Source of the DNA: Acinetobacter rathckeae
Lineage (GTDB): Bacteria; Pseudomonadota; Gammaproteobacteria; Pseudomonadales; Moraxellaceae
NCBI RefSeq assembly: GCF_015627125.1
Contig: NZ_VTDO01000003.1
Span: 1 to 64,000 of the forward strand
DNA length: 64,000 nucleotides
Direction of reading: 5' to 3'
Shown in pieces: positions 21,727-30,753 of the stretch. Every line of letters begins with the position of its first letter. Position 1 is the first letter of the stretch. The position numbers and the translations under genes were made by a program. The notes below the pieces were generated by a model. It was given only the letters and a program-made list of their open reading frames with translations. It had not been told where the DNA came from and ran no database searches.

Positions 21727-22896
21727 TTATCCTGCAGTGACATTGGCAGCAAAACTGGCTAAATAGCTGTCTGTAATGCGTTGGCGTAGTGTGAGGTTCT
21801 CAAGCGGTGGTACAGGTGTGTAGCTGTAGTCAATGAGAAGTTGCCCTGCTTTAAGTACTTCTTTGCTATTGCTGGTTGGATTGATCCAACACTCACCACC
21901 GAGTAAGTAGCCTGCATTGATTAACTCACGTAGTTTGGCATTAATGCCTTCGATGAGGTCTCGTGCAAGGCTTGGTGATAGTGGTTTATCGACTGCCCAA
22001 AAGTGAGCCTCTGCCATGGTATCTGCTAAGATTTGTGCAGTACGTGTGTAGTTTTCAAATGCATATAGTGGGTCTGCTGAACAGGTACGTGAACCCCAAA
22101 AACGTAAGCCATCACGTTGAATGATGGTGGTCACTTCTTGTTCGTTGAGGTAGTTGGCATCTGTGCTTGAGTCTTGGAGTTGAAAATAGACATCTTTGCT
22201 CATGCCTGTGACACCATTAACTACCACGTTTGACAGCGTTTTGTGCCAGCCTTGTTCATTGTCAATTTTTGCACGTAAGCCAATGGCTCGTGCAGTGGCA
22301 TCAAAGGTCGTGGTGGCATTGGCGGTGCTGTCCCAGCCTAAAAAGTCAGGCCAAATGACCATGACTTCACGAGCCCCTAAGGTCTGTCGGTAGGCCACAG
22401 CTTCTTCTTTTGTTTTACAGTTATACGCAGAAACGTAAGCAAAGCCTCTGAGCTGTTGTGCAATAGAGACTAAAGCGGTAGCCACTGCAGGTGTGTCTAA
22501 ACCAGGGACTGCTAAAATACGTGGTTTCACACCAAGCTGTGCTTCTGATGCAAGTAATGCTTTGAGTCCTGTATAGCTTCCATTGCTACTGCCACCGATT
22601 ACGGCAGAAATTTGTGCTGCAGCATCACTGAGTTGTTCGACACGAACCACAACCGTGGCATAGTTGCCCTGGTCTGCAATGGCTTGTAGAACTTTGGCCA
22701 ATGTACCTTTTGTGCCAGCACTGGTGAGTGCTGCTTGTGGGTTGGTAATGAGTACAGCTTTGTTAAGGGGGAATGTGGTTGCATCTGCATCTGAGGCAGT
22801 GACAACTGTACCGATAATTGATGATGCAACGGTCTGGATTGGTCGTGTGCCATCATCAAGTTCGAGTACTTTGACACCATGGTGGTATGAAGACAT
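21727..22896 (-). CDS. FI: Contractile tail sheath protein gpFI
   Basis: Builds the contractile sheath around the tail tube. From Met11 of the longest frame (22896) it is 389 aa, close to P2 gpFI, starting [12 protein letters not shown]. It includes [25 protein letters not shown] and the C-terminal segment [21 protein letters not shown] usual for these sheaths. The chosen ATG has an AGG ribosome site six bases upstream; the longer frame would start with TTG. The site lies in the right arm of a 12-bp hairpin. It is the first gene of the F operon. Confidence 0.94.
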   Translation of the reverse strand: MSSYHHGVKVLELDDGTRPIQTVASSIIGTVVTASDADATTFPLNKAVLITNPQAALTSAGTKGTLAKVLQAIADQGNYATVVVRVEQLSDAAAQISAVIGGSSNGSYTGLKALLASEAQLGVKPRILAVPGLDTPAVATALVSIAQQLRGFAYVSAYNCKTKEEAVAYRQTLGAREVMVIWPDFLGWDSTANATTTFDATARAIGLRAKIDNEQGWHKTLSNVVVNGVTGMSKDVYFQLQDSSTDANYLNEQEVTTIIQRDGLRFWGSRTCSADPLYAFENYTRTAQILADTMAEAHFWAVDKPLSPSLARDLIEGINAKLRELINAGYLLGGECWINPTSNSKEVLKAGQLLIDYSYTPVPPLENLTLRQRITDSYLASFAANVTAG

Positions 22897-22899
22897 AAA

Positions 22900-22937
22900 A
22901 AACCTGTGATTGTTGGTATTTTTCAAATCACAGGTTT
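22900..22937 (-). terminator. Terminator-like hairpin in the leader of the F operon
   Basis: On the - strand, AAACCTGTGATT and AATCACAGGTTT form a perfect 12-bp stem around a 14-nt loop, ending in six U just before the sheath ATG. It can end the V-G operon, yet it also lies downstream of the proposed F promoter and contains the sheath ribosome site, so it may attenuate the F operon. Confidence 0.6.
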
Positions 22938-22963
22938 ACAGAATTAATGTCTCTTTTCATGTG

Positions 22964-22998
22964 CTTTGAGTTGTATAACGCAGTTATACAACTCAAAG
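22964..22998 (-). promoter_or_regulatory. Late promoter P_F: 35-bp palindrome (Ogr-type site)
   Basis: Arms CTTTGAGTTGTATAAC and its complement meet across three bases. The inner part reads TGT-N13-ACA, close to the TGT-N12-ACA dyad bound by P2 Ogr. A -10-like ATTAAT lies at 22943-22948, 35.5 bp from the palindrome centre, the same distance as at P_V. The palindrome overlaps the end of gene G. Confidence 0.75.
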
Positions 22999-23484
22999 TG
23001 CCATAGCTTGTTGCCACATGGTGTCGACTTGGTCTGAGCTTAGGCCAATTAGGCCTGACATATAGACTATGGTTTCACTTTCTCGTTCAAATGTGGTGGC
23101 ATAGTCATATTCAATTTTGATCTGTGCTTGTGTTTTGGTGTCTTTAATTGCATTGATCTGCTGTTCTATGGCCGTAAGTAAATCATATTTAAGCAAGATC
23201 AATTTAAATTGGCGTTGAGTCAGTGGTGTCAGTGTTTGTAAAAACTGTTGACGCTTCTCGGCATCGGTACGGAGGTCTTGCCATTTTTTGTCTTGCCAAA
23301 CATGATAAGGTGTTGGCTTTTGTTCTGAATAAGTCATATCGGAAAATACATAGTGACCATCATTGATTTTTTCTAAGGCTTCACTGTGTTGTTCCTCAGT
23401 GATGTTTACAAGATCATCTGGTTGTTCGGTGTATGTTAAGTTTGAGTCGTAGAAAGACTGTTGTTTTTCACTAAAATAAATCAT
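22993..23484 (-). CDS. G: Tail fibre assembly protein (gpG-like)
   Basis: Chaperone for folding or attaching the tail fibre. The 163-aa protein shows the N-terminal MIYFSEKQQSFYDSNL and the C-terminal helical part PLTQRQFKLILLKYDLL-IEQQINAIKD, a common feature of these proteins (DUF4376/Tfa-like ending). It follows the fibre gene by two bases, the position of G after H in P2. Its stop is inside the late palindrome. Confidence 0.8.
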   Translation of the reverse strand: MIYFSEKQQSFYDSNLTYTEQPDDLVNITEEQHSEALEKINDGHYVFSDMTYSEQKPTPYHVWQDKKWQDLRTDAEKRQQFLQTLTPLTQRQFKLILLKYDLLTAIEQQINAIKDTKTQAQIKIEYDYATTFERESETIVYMSGLIGLSSDQVDTMWQQAMAL

Positions 23485-23486
23485 GT

Positions 23487-26435
23487 TTAATACCCTATGG
23501 CAAAGATGTATACCACGTCTTCATAGTCAGCTGACCCGATCCAAACAGGTAATGATGAAATGTTAGACGTAGCTAAGTTTCGTGTGTCTAATGAAATATT
23601 TTTTGTTGAATTTCCATCTCTGGTTGCTGCGTAAGTCCCACTAAAAAAAGTGACTGCGTTTGGAAAGGTAATAGGGAGCGTGATGGTTCGGTTTGAGCTG
23701 GTGTTTCCGCTGATTTTTGCCCATTGCATAATGATGCCGTTGCCTAAAAAGCTATAGCCATTTTGTGCCTTAGAGTTTTGAAAATTATTAAGCACAGTGC
23801 TTATGTTAATGTTACCTGTACCATCAAAATCTGCACTGCCTGATACGTCACCTGAAAGTGCAATGTTTCGTGCGTTTTGGAGTCGATTTGCTGATATCGC
23901 ATTTCCCAAGTAGTTGCCAAAGCTATCAATGGTAACAATGCTTGTAAACTTACCATCTTTCCCATTCCAAAACTCAAATCCGCCTGAACCACCGCCATAG
24001 TGATTAATCAAATCCATACGGCCTAAGCCGACATTACGATTCCAACCAATATACGAGCCTTGGTTTAATGGGACTGTTTTATCATCTAAAAGTGGGGTTT
24101 TAGTGATCTGTAGCAATTTACCTTGCTCTGCTGATAGTAAGTTACTGCTACCACCTGTGGTTAAATCATTAATTACAGGTATGCTTTGTTCGGTGACCGA
24201 TGTAATCAAACCCTTGGCATTGACCTTGAGTGCTGGAATTTTGAGGTTGCTACCATAACTACCTGCAGTCACTCCACTATTGGCTAAAGTGAGATTGAGC
24301 TGTGCATCGGATGTGCCATCAAAGCCTGCTGAGGCTGTGGCATCTCCTGAAATGTTGATATTGCGAGTATTTTGAAGTTTGGTTGCCGATGCTGCATTTT
24401 TGGAGAAGTTACCATTTGAGTCAATGACTGCAATACTTGAAAAATTACCATCTTTACCGTTCCAAAACTCAAACCCACCTACACCAAGGCCTCTACTGCT
24501 AATAATGTCTGCTCGACCTTGGCCACTGGTTTTATTCCATGCCATAAATGCCCCTTGTGCTGTTGGCGATGGATCAAGTTGGACTTTATTGTTTTGTAGC
24601 ACTTTGCCTTGCTCTGCTGATAGTAAGTTACTGCTACCTCCTGTCGAGAGATCATTGATCACAGGCAAGTTTTGTTCGGTGACTGAAGTGATCAAGCCTT
24701 TTGTATTAACAGCGAAGCGTGGCACTTTTAGGTTTGTGCCATAATTTCCTGAAGTCACCCCACTATTGGCTAAACTGAGATTAAGCTGAGCATTGGATGT
24801 ACCATCAAAGCTGGCAGATGCTGTAGCATCGCCTGTAATGTTGATGCTCCGTGCATTTTGGAGCTTAGTTGCCGATGAAACATTGTCTGTGGTGAATGCC
24901 AAAGTACTCCAGTTTGACCAGTCATTGGATAAATCTGTTTTTGAACGATGATATAGCCTGTTATCACCAGACCAACTGCACGCCAGTTGATTGTTTCCTG
25001 CACCACCAATGTGCAATAGATTTCCATAAATGGCAGGGTAGCCATTATTGTAGATTTGAAATAAATTAAGCCCTGTTGCACCACCGCCTGATTTAATCAG
25101 GGCTAGATCGCCAGAGCTGTCGATACGTTTGATACTGATGTCTGTTGTACCATCAAAGTCTGTACCATTGATTTTACGAGTGTTGAGTAGCTTGGTTGCC
25201 GATGCCGCATTTTTAGAATATGTGCCATCCGAGTAAATAGTGGCGATGCTTATGAAGTTACCATCTTTACCATTCCAAAACTCGAAGCCACCAGTCCCTT
25301 GCCCTTGATGGTTTACAATGTCTGTTCGACCCTGACCATTGGTTTTGTTCCATGCCATATAAGATCCTTGGTTTGATGGCGATGGATCAAGTTGGACTTT
25401 ATTATTTTGTAATACTTTACCTTGCTCTGCTGAGAGTAAGTTACTGCTACCACCTGTGGTTAAATCATTAACGATAGGTAAGTTTTGTTCGGTGACGGAT
25501 GTAATCAGGCCTTTGGCATTGACATTGAGTGCTGGGATTTTAAGGTTTGTACCATAGGTATTTGCAACTACACCACTATTGGCTAGAATGAGGTTGAGCT
25601 GTGCATCGGATGTGCCATCAAAGCTGGCAGATGCTGTAGCATCGCCTGTAATGTTGATGCTCCGTGCATTTTGGAGCTTAGTTGCCGATGCTGCATTTTT
25701 GGAGAAGTTCCCGTTTGAGTCAATGACTGCAATACTTGAAAAATTACCATCTTTACCATTCCAAAACTCAAACCCACCAACGCCAAGACCTTTACTGCTA
25801 ATGATGTCAGTTCGACCTTGACCACTGGTTTTGTTCCATGCCACGTACGCCCCTTGTGCTGTAGGCGATGGGTCAAGTTGGACTTTATTGTTTTGTAGCA
25901 CCTTACCTTGCTCAGCTGAAAGTGGTTTGCTACTACCACCCGTGCTGAGGTCATTTACAAGATCAGATCGTGGAATATAGTTGGTTTTTACCCACTCACG
26001 TGTTGCATAGATAAGAGAGTCATCTAAATAAACAGCAGTCACATCTGCATTTTGTATGTTGACGACCATTTTAATGTTCAGTTCACGTGCAGCACCGTCA
26101 TCTGCTGTGGGTTTAACTGTGGCTGGGTAGTTGCTATGTACAACAAGGACATCACCTGCATATAAGCCAAGTTCCCGAATAGTGAAACCACCAATATTGC
26201 TTGGGACAATAGCTTCACAGACCAATTGATTGTTGTTATTTGGATTGATACCAACAGCATTCAGGGCAATGCGAGATTTTTCATTGATTAATGCACTGCG
26301 GTTTTCACTTGGTGTTGGTACTGAGCCATTACCATCGCCCAAAGCAATATGGGTGAAGTTAATCTTACTATTGATTGATGCATTGGCAAAAAGTGCTTTA
26401 CCGTTATTTGTTAAAATACCTTTATATGTTGGCAT
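23487..26435 (-). CDS. H: Tail fibre protein gpH-like, with long internal repeats
   Basis: Receptor-binding fibre at the tail tip. The 982-aa protein begins with the phage tail-collar fibre domain (MPTYKGILTNNGKALF, about residues 1-150; DUF3751-type). It continues with four imperfect repeats starting NDL(S/T)TGGSS(N/K) and containing SAEQGK, QLDPSP, WNGKDG, NARSIN and SVTEQ. A unique 100-residue insert (NLFQIYNNGYPAIYGN) lies between units 2 and 3. The C-terminal 100 residues are unique and should carry the receptor tip. The repeats suggest length change by recombination. Host receptor is unknown. Confidence 0.88.
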   Translation of the reverse strand: MPTYKGILTNNGKALFANASINSKINFTHIALGDGNGSVPTPSENRSALINEKSRIALNAVGINPNNNNQLVCEAIVPSNIGGFTIRELGLYAGDVLVVHSNYPATVKPTADDGAARELNIKMVVNIQNADVTAVYLDDSLIYATREWVKTNYIPRSDLVNDLSTGGSSKPLSAEQGKVLQNNKVQLDPSPTAQGAYVAWNKTSGQGRTDIISSKGLGVGGFEFWNGKDGNFSSIAVIDSNGNFSKNAASATKLQNARSINITGDATASASFDGTSDAQLNLILANSGVVANTYGTNLKIPALNVNAKGLITSVTEQNLPIVNDLTTGGSSNLLSAEQGKVLQNNKVQLDPSPSNQGSYMAWNKTNGQGRTDIVNHQGQGTGGFEFWNGKDGNFISIATIYSDGTYSKNAASATKLLNTRKINGTDFDGTTDISIKRIDSSGDLALIKSGGGATGLNLFQIYNNGYPAIYGNLLHIGGAGNNQLACSWSGDNRLYHRSKTDLSNDWSNWSTLAFTTDNVSSATKLQNARSINITGDATASASFDGTSNAQLNLSLANSGVTSGNYGTNLKVPRFAVNTKGLITSVTEQNLPVINDLSTGGSSNLLSAEQGKVLQNNKVQLDPSPTAQGAFMAWNKTSGQGRADIISSRGLGVGGFEFWNGKDGNFSSIAVIDSNGNFSKNAASATKLQNTRNINISGDATASAGFDGTSDAQLNLTLANSGVTAGSYGSNLKIPALKVNAKGLITSVTEQSIPVINDLTTGGSSNLLSAEQGKLLQITKTPLLDDKTVPLNQGSYIGWNRNVGLGRMDLINHYGGGSGGFEFWNGKDGKFTSIVTIDSFGNYLGNAISANRLQNARNIALSGDVSGSADFDGTGNINISTVLNNFQNSKAQNGYSFLGNGIIMQWAKISGNTSSNRTITLPITFPNAVTFFSGTYAATRDGNSTKNISLDTRNLATSNISSLPVWIGSADYEDVVYIFAIGY
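24130..25960 (-). repeat. Four imperfect repeats within the tail fibre gene
   Basis: Repeat starts fall near 25955, 25475, 24660 and 24170 (reading leftwards); units are about 480 bp except for one extended by about 330 bp with an inserted segment. Repeated DNA words match over long runs, for example in the SAEQGKVLQNN and FEFWNGKDG coding parts. Such repeats can expand or shrink by recombination and also complicate read assembly. Confidence 0.8.
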
Positions 26436-26439
26436 AGCA

Positions 26440-26970
26440 TTACTCTACATAGATGGTGACCGTTTCCGCACTGTGTACACCGACTGCATAGTACGGAATA
26501 CATAGGGGTAAAACATTAATAATAAGATTGGTTAAATGACGACTTGCAGGCTTGGCATCTTTGACTAAGCGATTGACTTCGATATAAGTTTCTTCAGTAA
26601 GTTCCATGCCATTTAAATCAAGCTCTAATTTAAACGTGCCTGGTGTACCGATGGGTTGCATGTCGAACCATTCGGTGAATGTGCATTCAAAGCCAAACTG
26701 TGCCAGTACTGCACGGACTGCAGCTTTTGTACCTTTGACTTGATGCTGTGCAAAGGCGGCCTTAATACGTTCTCTTTTGAGTGAGGGTTGCCAATTGTTG
26801 TCCCAACTATCAACCGAGTACTGCCATGCTAAAAATGATAGGAATTGGTCAGGTACTTGATCAATCTGTGCGATAGATTTGATGTTGACTGCAAGTTCGG
26901 TATTTTTACGACTGACTTCACTTAAATAACGCTCAAATGTTGTGGCATTGGGGGGCAATAGTTGGCTCAT
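26440..26970 (-). CDS. I: Tail protein gpI (baseplate)
   Basis: Part of the P2-type baseplate wedge. The 176-aa protein has the family start (LLPPNATTFERYLSEV), the YSVDSWDNNWQPSLKRERIKAAF region and the HQVKGTKAAVRAVLAQFGF helix characteristic of phage tail protein I. It overlaps J by four bases and is followed five bases later by the fibre gene. Confidence 0.93.
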   Translation of the reverse strand: MSQLLPPNATTFERYLSEVSRKNTELAVNIKSIAQIDQVPDQFLSFLAWQYSVDSWDNNWQPSLKRERIKAAFAQHQVKGTKAAVRAVLAQFGFECTFTEWFDMQPIGTPGTFKLELDLNGMELTEETYIEVNRLVKDAKPASRHLTNLIINVLPLCIPYYAVGVHSAETVTIYVE

Positions 26971-27863
26971 TCAACACCTGCTAACGTCAGGTTGATGTTC
27001 GTACAAAAGCTGGCTTGTTCTGTTGTTAAAATGGTGTCGTTTTTTGGGGTATTAAGGACAACATGGCTGACACCAGTGACATGCAGTTGTGCATAAATTT
27101 CACTGAGATAAATAGAGCGTCCGAGGCGTTTTTGTTTAGTGGTATAAGCTAAGATATTACTTTTTGCTTGCTCTAAGAGGGTTGCCCCTTCAGGGTCTTT
27201 TCCAATATATATAGATGCATCGATACTATACTCAATAATTTCTGCCGTTTTTACAGTAATACGATCACCAATAGGACGAACACTCTCAGGTGCGAGGGCA
27301 TTGGCCACTTTTTGAATCAGCTCTGTAGATGCAATGTTTTTGTCGGCATCTTTTTGCAAGATGGTGATGTTGACATATGCAGGGTTTGGGGATGTTACTG
27401 AAACATCTGCCACACGGCCATCGGCTGAAAAGGCATGGTATTTATATGCGTTTTCTGGTCCTGCGGTACTGAGTGAATCAAATTTCATTTGTGTCCGGGT
27501 ACGTAAATCTTCATCGGATTCATACACTGCAGCACTGGTGCTGGTTGCTGCGGCGACCGTTAAGCGTTTGACATCAAAATTTGCTGCAACAGCATCTAAG
27601 TCTGTACCTGTGGCATAGGCCAGCAGTACAGCTTGTGATGCAGTGTTAATGCGGTTTCTAAGTAGCAACTCTCTATATACATTTTCTTGTAAATACTTTG
27701 TGAGTGGTTCGCTATCACGATTTAGCATATCTCTAACGTAGTCCTGGTCGCTTATGCTTGACCATTTCGCAATGAGTTGCTCTTTTCTCTCTTGTAGTAG
27801 TGTTTCAAAGTCGATGACTTCGATCATTTGCGGTGGTGTTAGCTGACTAAAGATGACGTTCAT
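26967..27863 (-). CDS. J: Baseplate wedge protein gpJ
   Basis: Baseplate J-like protein. From 27863 (ATGA overlap with W) it is 298 aa, starting MNVIFSQLTPP and containing VIDFETLLQERKEQLIA and LLRNRINTASQAVLLAYATGTDLDAVAANF, plus SDEDLRTRTQMKF, as in the family. The extra N-terminal codons in the long open frame overlap W and are not needed. Confidence 0.94.
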   Translation of the reverse strand: MNVIFSQLTPPQMIEVIDFETLLQERKEQLIAKWSSISDQDYVRDMLNRDSEPLTKYLQENVYRELLLRNRINTASQAVLLAYATGTDLDAVAANFDVKRLTVAAATSTSAAVYESDEDLRTRTQMKFDSLSTAGPENAYKYHAFSADGRVADVSVTSPNPAYVNITILQKDADKNIASTELIQKVANALAPESVRPIGDRITVKTAEIIEYSIDASIYIGKDPEGATLLEQAKSNILAYTTKQKRLGRSIYLSEIYAQLHVTGVSHVVLNTPKNDTILTTEQASFCTNINLTLAGVE

Positions 27864-28204
27864 GCTGCACCCATTTTTAACGGTATATTTAAGTTTAGGT
27901 TCTGATTGCTCGACATATGTACTGCTTCGAGTGAAATGTCGATCGTTCCTTTTGTTAATTGAGTGACGGCAATGCTTTCTATGCTGATGCGGTCTTCCCA
28001 CAGCAATAGTGGTGTGTAAATTGCTGAATAAATACGCAAGATTAAAATGTCATTCAATGGTTGGTCGATTAGGTTTGGAATATCTGAACCAAACTGTCTA
28101 CGCATGATGCGTGAGCCTTTAGGCGTGGAAAGTATTTCTTGTATAGATTGTTTAATACGATCAATTTCGTTGCTGAGTAGCTGACCTGTGTCTTTTGAAA
28201 TCAC
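27860..28204 (-). CDS. W: Baseplate protein gpW (T4 gp25-like)
   Basis: Baseplate wedge component related to T4 gp25. The 114-aa protein has IDRIKQSIQEILSTPKGSRIMRRQFGSD and IYSAIYTPLLLWEDRISIE, a pattern specific to this family. Start and stop overlap those of V and J (ATGA), so V-W-J-I are translationally coupled. Confidence 0.94.
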   Translation of the reverse strand: MISKDTGQLLSNEIDRIKQSIQEILSTPKGSRIMRRQFGSDIPNLIDQPLNDILILRIYSAIYTPLLLWEDRISIESIAVTQLTKGTIDISLEAVHMSSNQNLNLNIPLKMGAA

Positions 28205-28845
28205 ACCGCACCTCCTGATGTGTCTGATCCACCTTTCACGCCATTGTGTTTGTGATTTTTCAGACTAATGCCACCTGCACTGACATCGCCACTGGTGCTA
28301 ATACTTCCTGTCGATTGACTGGTACCAGAGACGGATTGACTACCACCTACACTGTTGTTTCCTGTCATGGTGGTGTTGCCATTGGTTTGTACATTGCCAT
28401 TGGTGGTAAGATTTCCGTTGATGGTAGTATCACCATTGATGGTAATCCCACCTTTTGCTGTCAGTAGTGCAGTGCCTGCAGATGGCAAAATGGCTTGTAA
28501 TGCATGATTTTTAGTGTCGTAGCTGATGATTGCCCCATCTTCAAAGACTCTAAGTTTGATGTCTGGGTTTTGTGAGGGTGTTGGAAAATTTTCATTATTT
28601 AGGCCACAAATAACAATGCCGAGTGCCAATTCACCACTTGGACTTATCACCACACACTCTTCACCAATGCTGGGTAAATCATGGGTTTTATCTGTGCCTG
28701 CTCGCATGTTAAGTAGGCGTAAGGGTGCGGTTACGATGTCACCTAAGTTGACTGTAACGGTATGAAAAGGTTGTTCGGGTGTAACGCTAGCGATTGTTCC
28801 AATACGGATCAAGTTTTCTAAGCGTCTATTGGTGTCGGCATTCAT
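28201..28845 (-). CDS. V: Baseplate spike protein gpV
   Basis: Forms the central membrane-piercing spike of the baseplate. From Met23 of the long frame (28845, MNADTNRRLEN) it is 214 aa, with the OB-fold start (NLIRIGTIASVTPEQPFHTVTVNLGD), a short beta-helix of Gly/Asn/Thr repeats (about 135-195) and a C-terminal KNHKHNGVKGGSDTSG, matching the His-containing tip that binds a metal ion in P2 gpV. The extra upstream codons in the open frame are the late palindrome and are not coding. The mRNA leader would be only about 13 nt. Confidence 0.93.
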   Translation of the reverse strand: MNADTNRRLENLIRIGTIASVTPEQPFHTVTVNLGDIVTAPLRLLNMRAGTDKTHDLPSIGEECVVISPSGELALGIVICGLNNENFPTPSQNPDIKLRVFEDGAIISYDTKNHALQAILPSAGTALLTAKGGITINGDTTINGNLTTNGNVQTNGNTTMTGNNSVGGSQSVSGTSQSTGSISTSGDVSAGGISLKNHKHNGVKGGSDTSGGAV

Positions 28846-28883
28846 GATGCCATCGTGTTTTATTTTTATGGTTTTTGCATGTG

Positions 28884-28918
28884 CTTTGAGTTGTATAACG
28901 CAGTTATACAACTCAAAG
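28884..28918 (-). promoter_or_regulatory. Late promoter P_V: 35-bp palindrome (Ogr-type site)
   Basis: Identical to the 35 bp at 22964-22998, with matching flanking bases (GCACATG on the - strand). A -10-like ATAAAA is at 28863-28868, again 35.5 bp from the centre. It precedes V, the start of the V-W-J-I-H-G operon, as in P2. Confidence 0.75.
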
Positions 28919-28990
28919 GGGGCTTTGGAATATGGTGAGAGTTCCTGAAAGGATAGATACTTATTGACTACATTCTATCGTTTCAGGGTT

Positions 28991-29230
28991 ATGATGACAT
29001 TCAGCCAGTGTTTTCGCATATTGCTTATTTTAAGTATGTATTTATTATTCATCCGCATTGTTCATGCACAGACATTACAAGAAAAAAAGCCATTGGCTGA
29101 GCCAAGCAATACTATCTGGTTTAAAAAAACTGCTGATCAACATAACAAGTTCGGGCTTTTTTTAGAGCTAAATAAAGGCTTACCAATCAATGTTAAGTTT
29201 GTGAAAATTAGCTATGCGATGAACTATTAA
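28991..29230 (+). CDS. Small exported or membrane cargo protein (moron)
   Basis: A rightward gene inserted between S and V, both leftward. From Met10 of the long frame (28991) the product is 79 aa, starting with a signal-like segment (MTFSQCFRILLILSMYLLFIRIVHA) and a short mature part of about 55 residues. CAGGG lies five bases before the ATG. Lone genes in opposite orientation between late operons are typical phage cargo, often expressed in the lysogen. Function unknown. Confidence 0.6.
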   Translation: MMTFSQCFRILLILSMYLLFIRIVHAQTLQEKKPLAEPSNTIWFKKTADQHNKFGLFLELNKGLPINVKFVKISYAMNY

Positions 29231-29243
29231 AGCTACTGAAAAA

Positions 29244-29690
29244 TCAATTTAAATAATTCAGCACTTCACTCTCAATCAACGCAATTTCTGCATCGGTAAA
29301 GCCCAATAACTCACGTTTGGCATATTTCACAGTGGGTGAACGAGATGTACGATCGACCCGATCCACTAAACCTTCTTGGTGCACCAGTGCAATCCTTGAA
29401 AGCCGTTCATTAAAACCAATCGCTACACCTTGTTCTATTTTCTCAATGCGTAAGTATTTGGCATTTTTAATTTGATTAAACATGCGTTGTTTAATTTTAC
29501 CTTTGCGACCACGCAAGTTTTTACGAGGGATATACTTTGACCCATCGGGATTGCTTTGTTGTGTGATTCTTGTTTTTTGACTTTGCCTAATCTTACGAGC
29601 CACTTGCATTAAGAGTTTTTTACGCTCTTGTTCGCTGAGCTTAAACACCAGGGCATTTAAATGTTCGGGTAAGGCTTCAAGTTCTGCCAT
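29244..29690 (-). CDS. S: Tail completion protein gpS (virion morphogenesis)
   Basis: Needed to complete tails in P2; related to Mu gpG. The 148-aa protein shows LLMQVARKIRQSQKTRITQQSNPDG and a C-terminal ELLGFTDAEIALIESEVLNYL helix, both typical. It follows R by two bases. Confidence 0.92.
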   Translation of the reverse strand: MAELEALPEHLNALVFKLSEQERKKLLMQVARKIRQSQKTRITQQSNPDGSKYIPRKNLRGRKGKIKQRMFNQIKNAKYLRIEKIEQGVAIGFNERLSRIALVHQEGLVDRVDRTSRSPTVKYAKRELLGFTDAEIALIESEVLNYLN

Positions 29691-29692
29691 GG

Positions 29693-30217
29693 TTATCGAC
29701 TCGGATAAGGCATATCAAGGGTATATATTTCTTGTTGTTCAGAGGACATCCAAGATGTAATCACTTGCCCTGTTTTTTGGTCAATCAGTGAGACCTGTTG
29801 TTTAGGTTCGGCTTTGGTATATTGTGGCTCGTCTGGGTAGTTGACACTCAGTTGGTTTTGGTCTTTTTTGACGATCACTCGTTCTGTGAGTGGCATATCA
29901 ATGACTAAGTCGACTTTATCATTGGCTAAGATTTCAGCCTCAAATTTAATGCCATCATGTACTTTGTCTAAATTGACTAAAAGCTCGGATTGATTGATAC
30001 GCACCCAATCCAAGACAGGAATACTGACTGCAGCAAGGTCGCCTGCATAATCGGTTAAAATCATTTTTAAACGGTAACTGTATTCAAAAGACAAACCATT
30101 GGCCATGGTGCTTTTGATACTGCCCTCATCTACAAATATCAGTAACCGGTCAGGATCATTTTGTAGCTCTGGTATAGCGTCTAGTAAAAAACTGCGTAGG
30201 CTATTGGGCTTTTTCAT
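29693..30217 (-). CDS. R: Tail completion protein gpR
   Basis: P2 gpR-like tail completion protein, which helps close the head-proximal end of the tail. The 174-aa protein begins KKPNSLRSFLLDAIPELQNDPDRLLIFVDEG and continues with SYRLKMILTDYAGD, as in the family. It overlaps the Rz1-like gene by 17 bases and is followed by S. Confidence 0.9.
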   Translation of the reverse strand: MKKPNSLRSFLLDAIPELQNDPDRLLIFVDEGSIKSTMANGLSFEYSYRLKMILTDYAGDLAAVSIPVLDWVRINQSELLVNLDKVHDGIKFEAEILANDKVDLVIDMPLTERVIVKKDQNQLSVNYPDEPQYTKAEPKQQVSLIDQKTGQVITSWMSSEQQEIYTLDMPYPSR

Positions 30218-30461
30218 TTTCTATGGCCTGTATTTGTATGATGCTATCGACCTTTAATGCACATTGTGCCAGTTCAGTGTCTCTTTGAATGAGTGCCGTG
30301 GCAAGGTCGGCATTGGTTTCAATGCTGATCGGTTCGGGTTGGCATGGGCTGAGTACTGGATAGTTGCTCTTGTTGACTGTGATTGCTGTCGGTTGGCTTG
30401 AGCATGCGGATAATAGACTCAGGGACAGGCTGACTGCCCCAACTTTTACTGATTTGATCAT
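30201..30461 (-). CDS. lysC: Rz1-like outer-membrane spanin (LysC)
   Basis: Outer-membrane lipoprotein half of the spanin pair. From Met17 of the long frame (30461) it is 86 aa, with a lipoprotein signal ending LLSACSSQ (lipobox LSAC) and a short Pro/Ile-containing mature part. It starts inside the Rz gene in a different frame, the hallmark overlap of Rz/Rz1. Confidence 0.85.
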   Translation of the reverse strand: MIKSVKVGAVSLSLSLLSACSSQPTAITVNKSNYPVLSPCQPEPISIETNADLATALIQRDTELAQCALKVDSIIQIQAIENEKAQ

Positions 30462-30753
30462 GTGCAAACACCTCTTTGATGCTGTTTTGTCGCTGTCGTG
30501 CCATGACATTGAGTTGCTCTTGTTTGGCTTGGAGTTGGTTCATCACGACACGTTGCTGTGTCATTTGCTGTTTAAGCTGCTCAACAATCTGTTTTTGCTC
30601 GGTGATGGTGTCGTTTTGGGTTTTGATGGTGTGTTCAAGTGTGCCAATGCTTTGCTGTAAATGGTTGTAGTACTTGAAGCCAATACAAACACTGAAAATG
30701 GCAAGCAGTATCAGGATTGGCTTGATGAATGATCGGATCAGGGCAAGTGTGAT
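30319..30753 (-). CDS. lysB: Rz-like inner-membrane spanin (LysB)
   Basis: Inner-membrane half of the spanin pair that fuses the two membranes at lysis. From 30753 (overlapping the endolysin stop) it is 144 aa: an N-terminal membrane helix (about residues 8-27, IKPILILLAIFSVCIGF) then a long coiled coil (about 30-90, rich in Gln and Lys). The Rz1 gene is nested in its 3' half. Confidence 0.85.
   Translation of the reverse strand: MTLALIRSFIKPILILLAIFSVCIGFKYYNHLQQSIGTLEHTIKTQNDTITEQKQIVEQLKQQMTQQRVVMNQLQAKQEQLNVMARQRQNSIKEVFAHDQISKSWGSQPVPESIIRMLKPTDSNHSQQEQLSSTQPMPTRTDQH

Noticed and set aside
24130..25960. CRISPR array
   Set aside because: The repeats are about 480-bp imperfect coding units in one open frame, not short direct repeats with unique spacers; no cas genes seen anywhere.
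28846..28911. N-terminal extension of gpV starting MYNCVIQL
   Set aside because: These codons are a translation of the late-promoter palindrome; the same peptide appears at the false start of gpP. The true gpV start is 28845.
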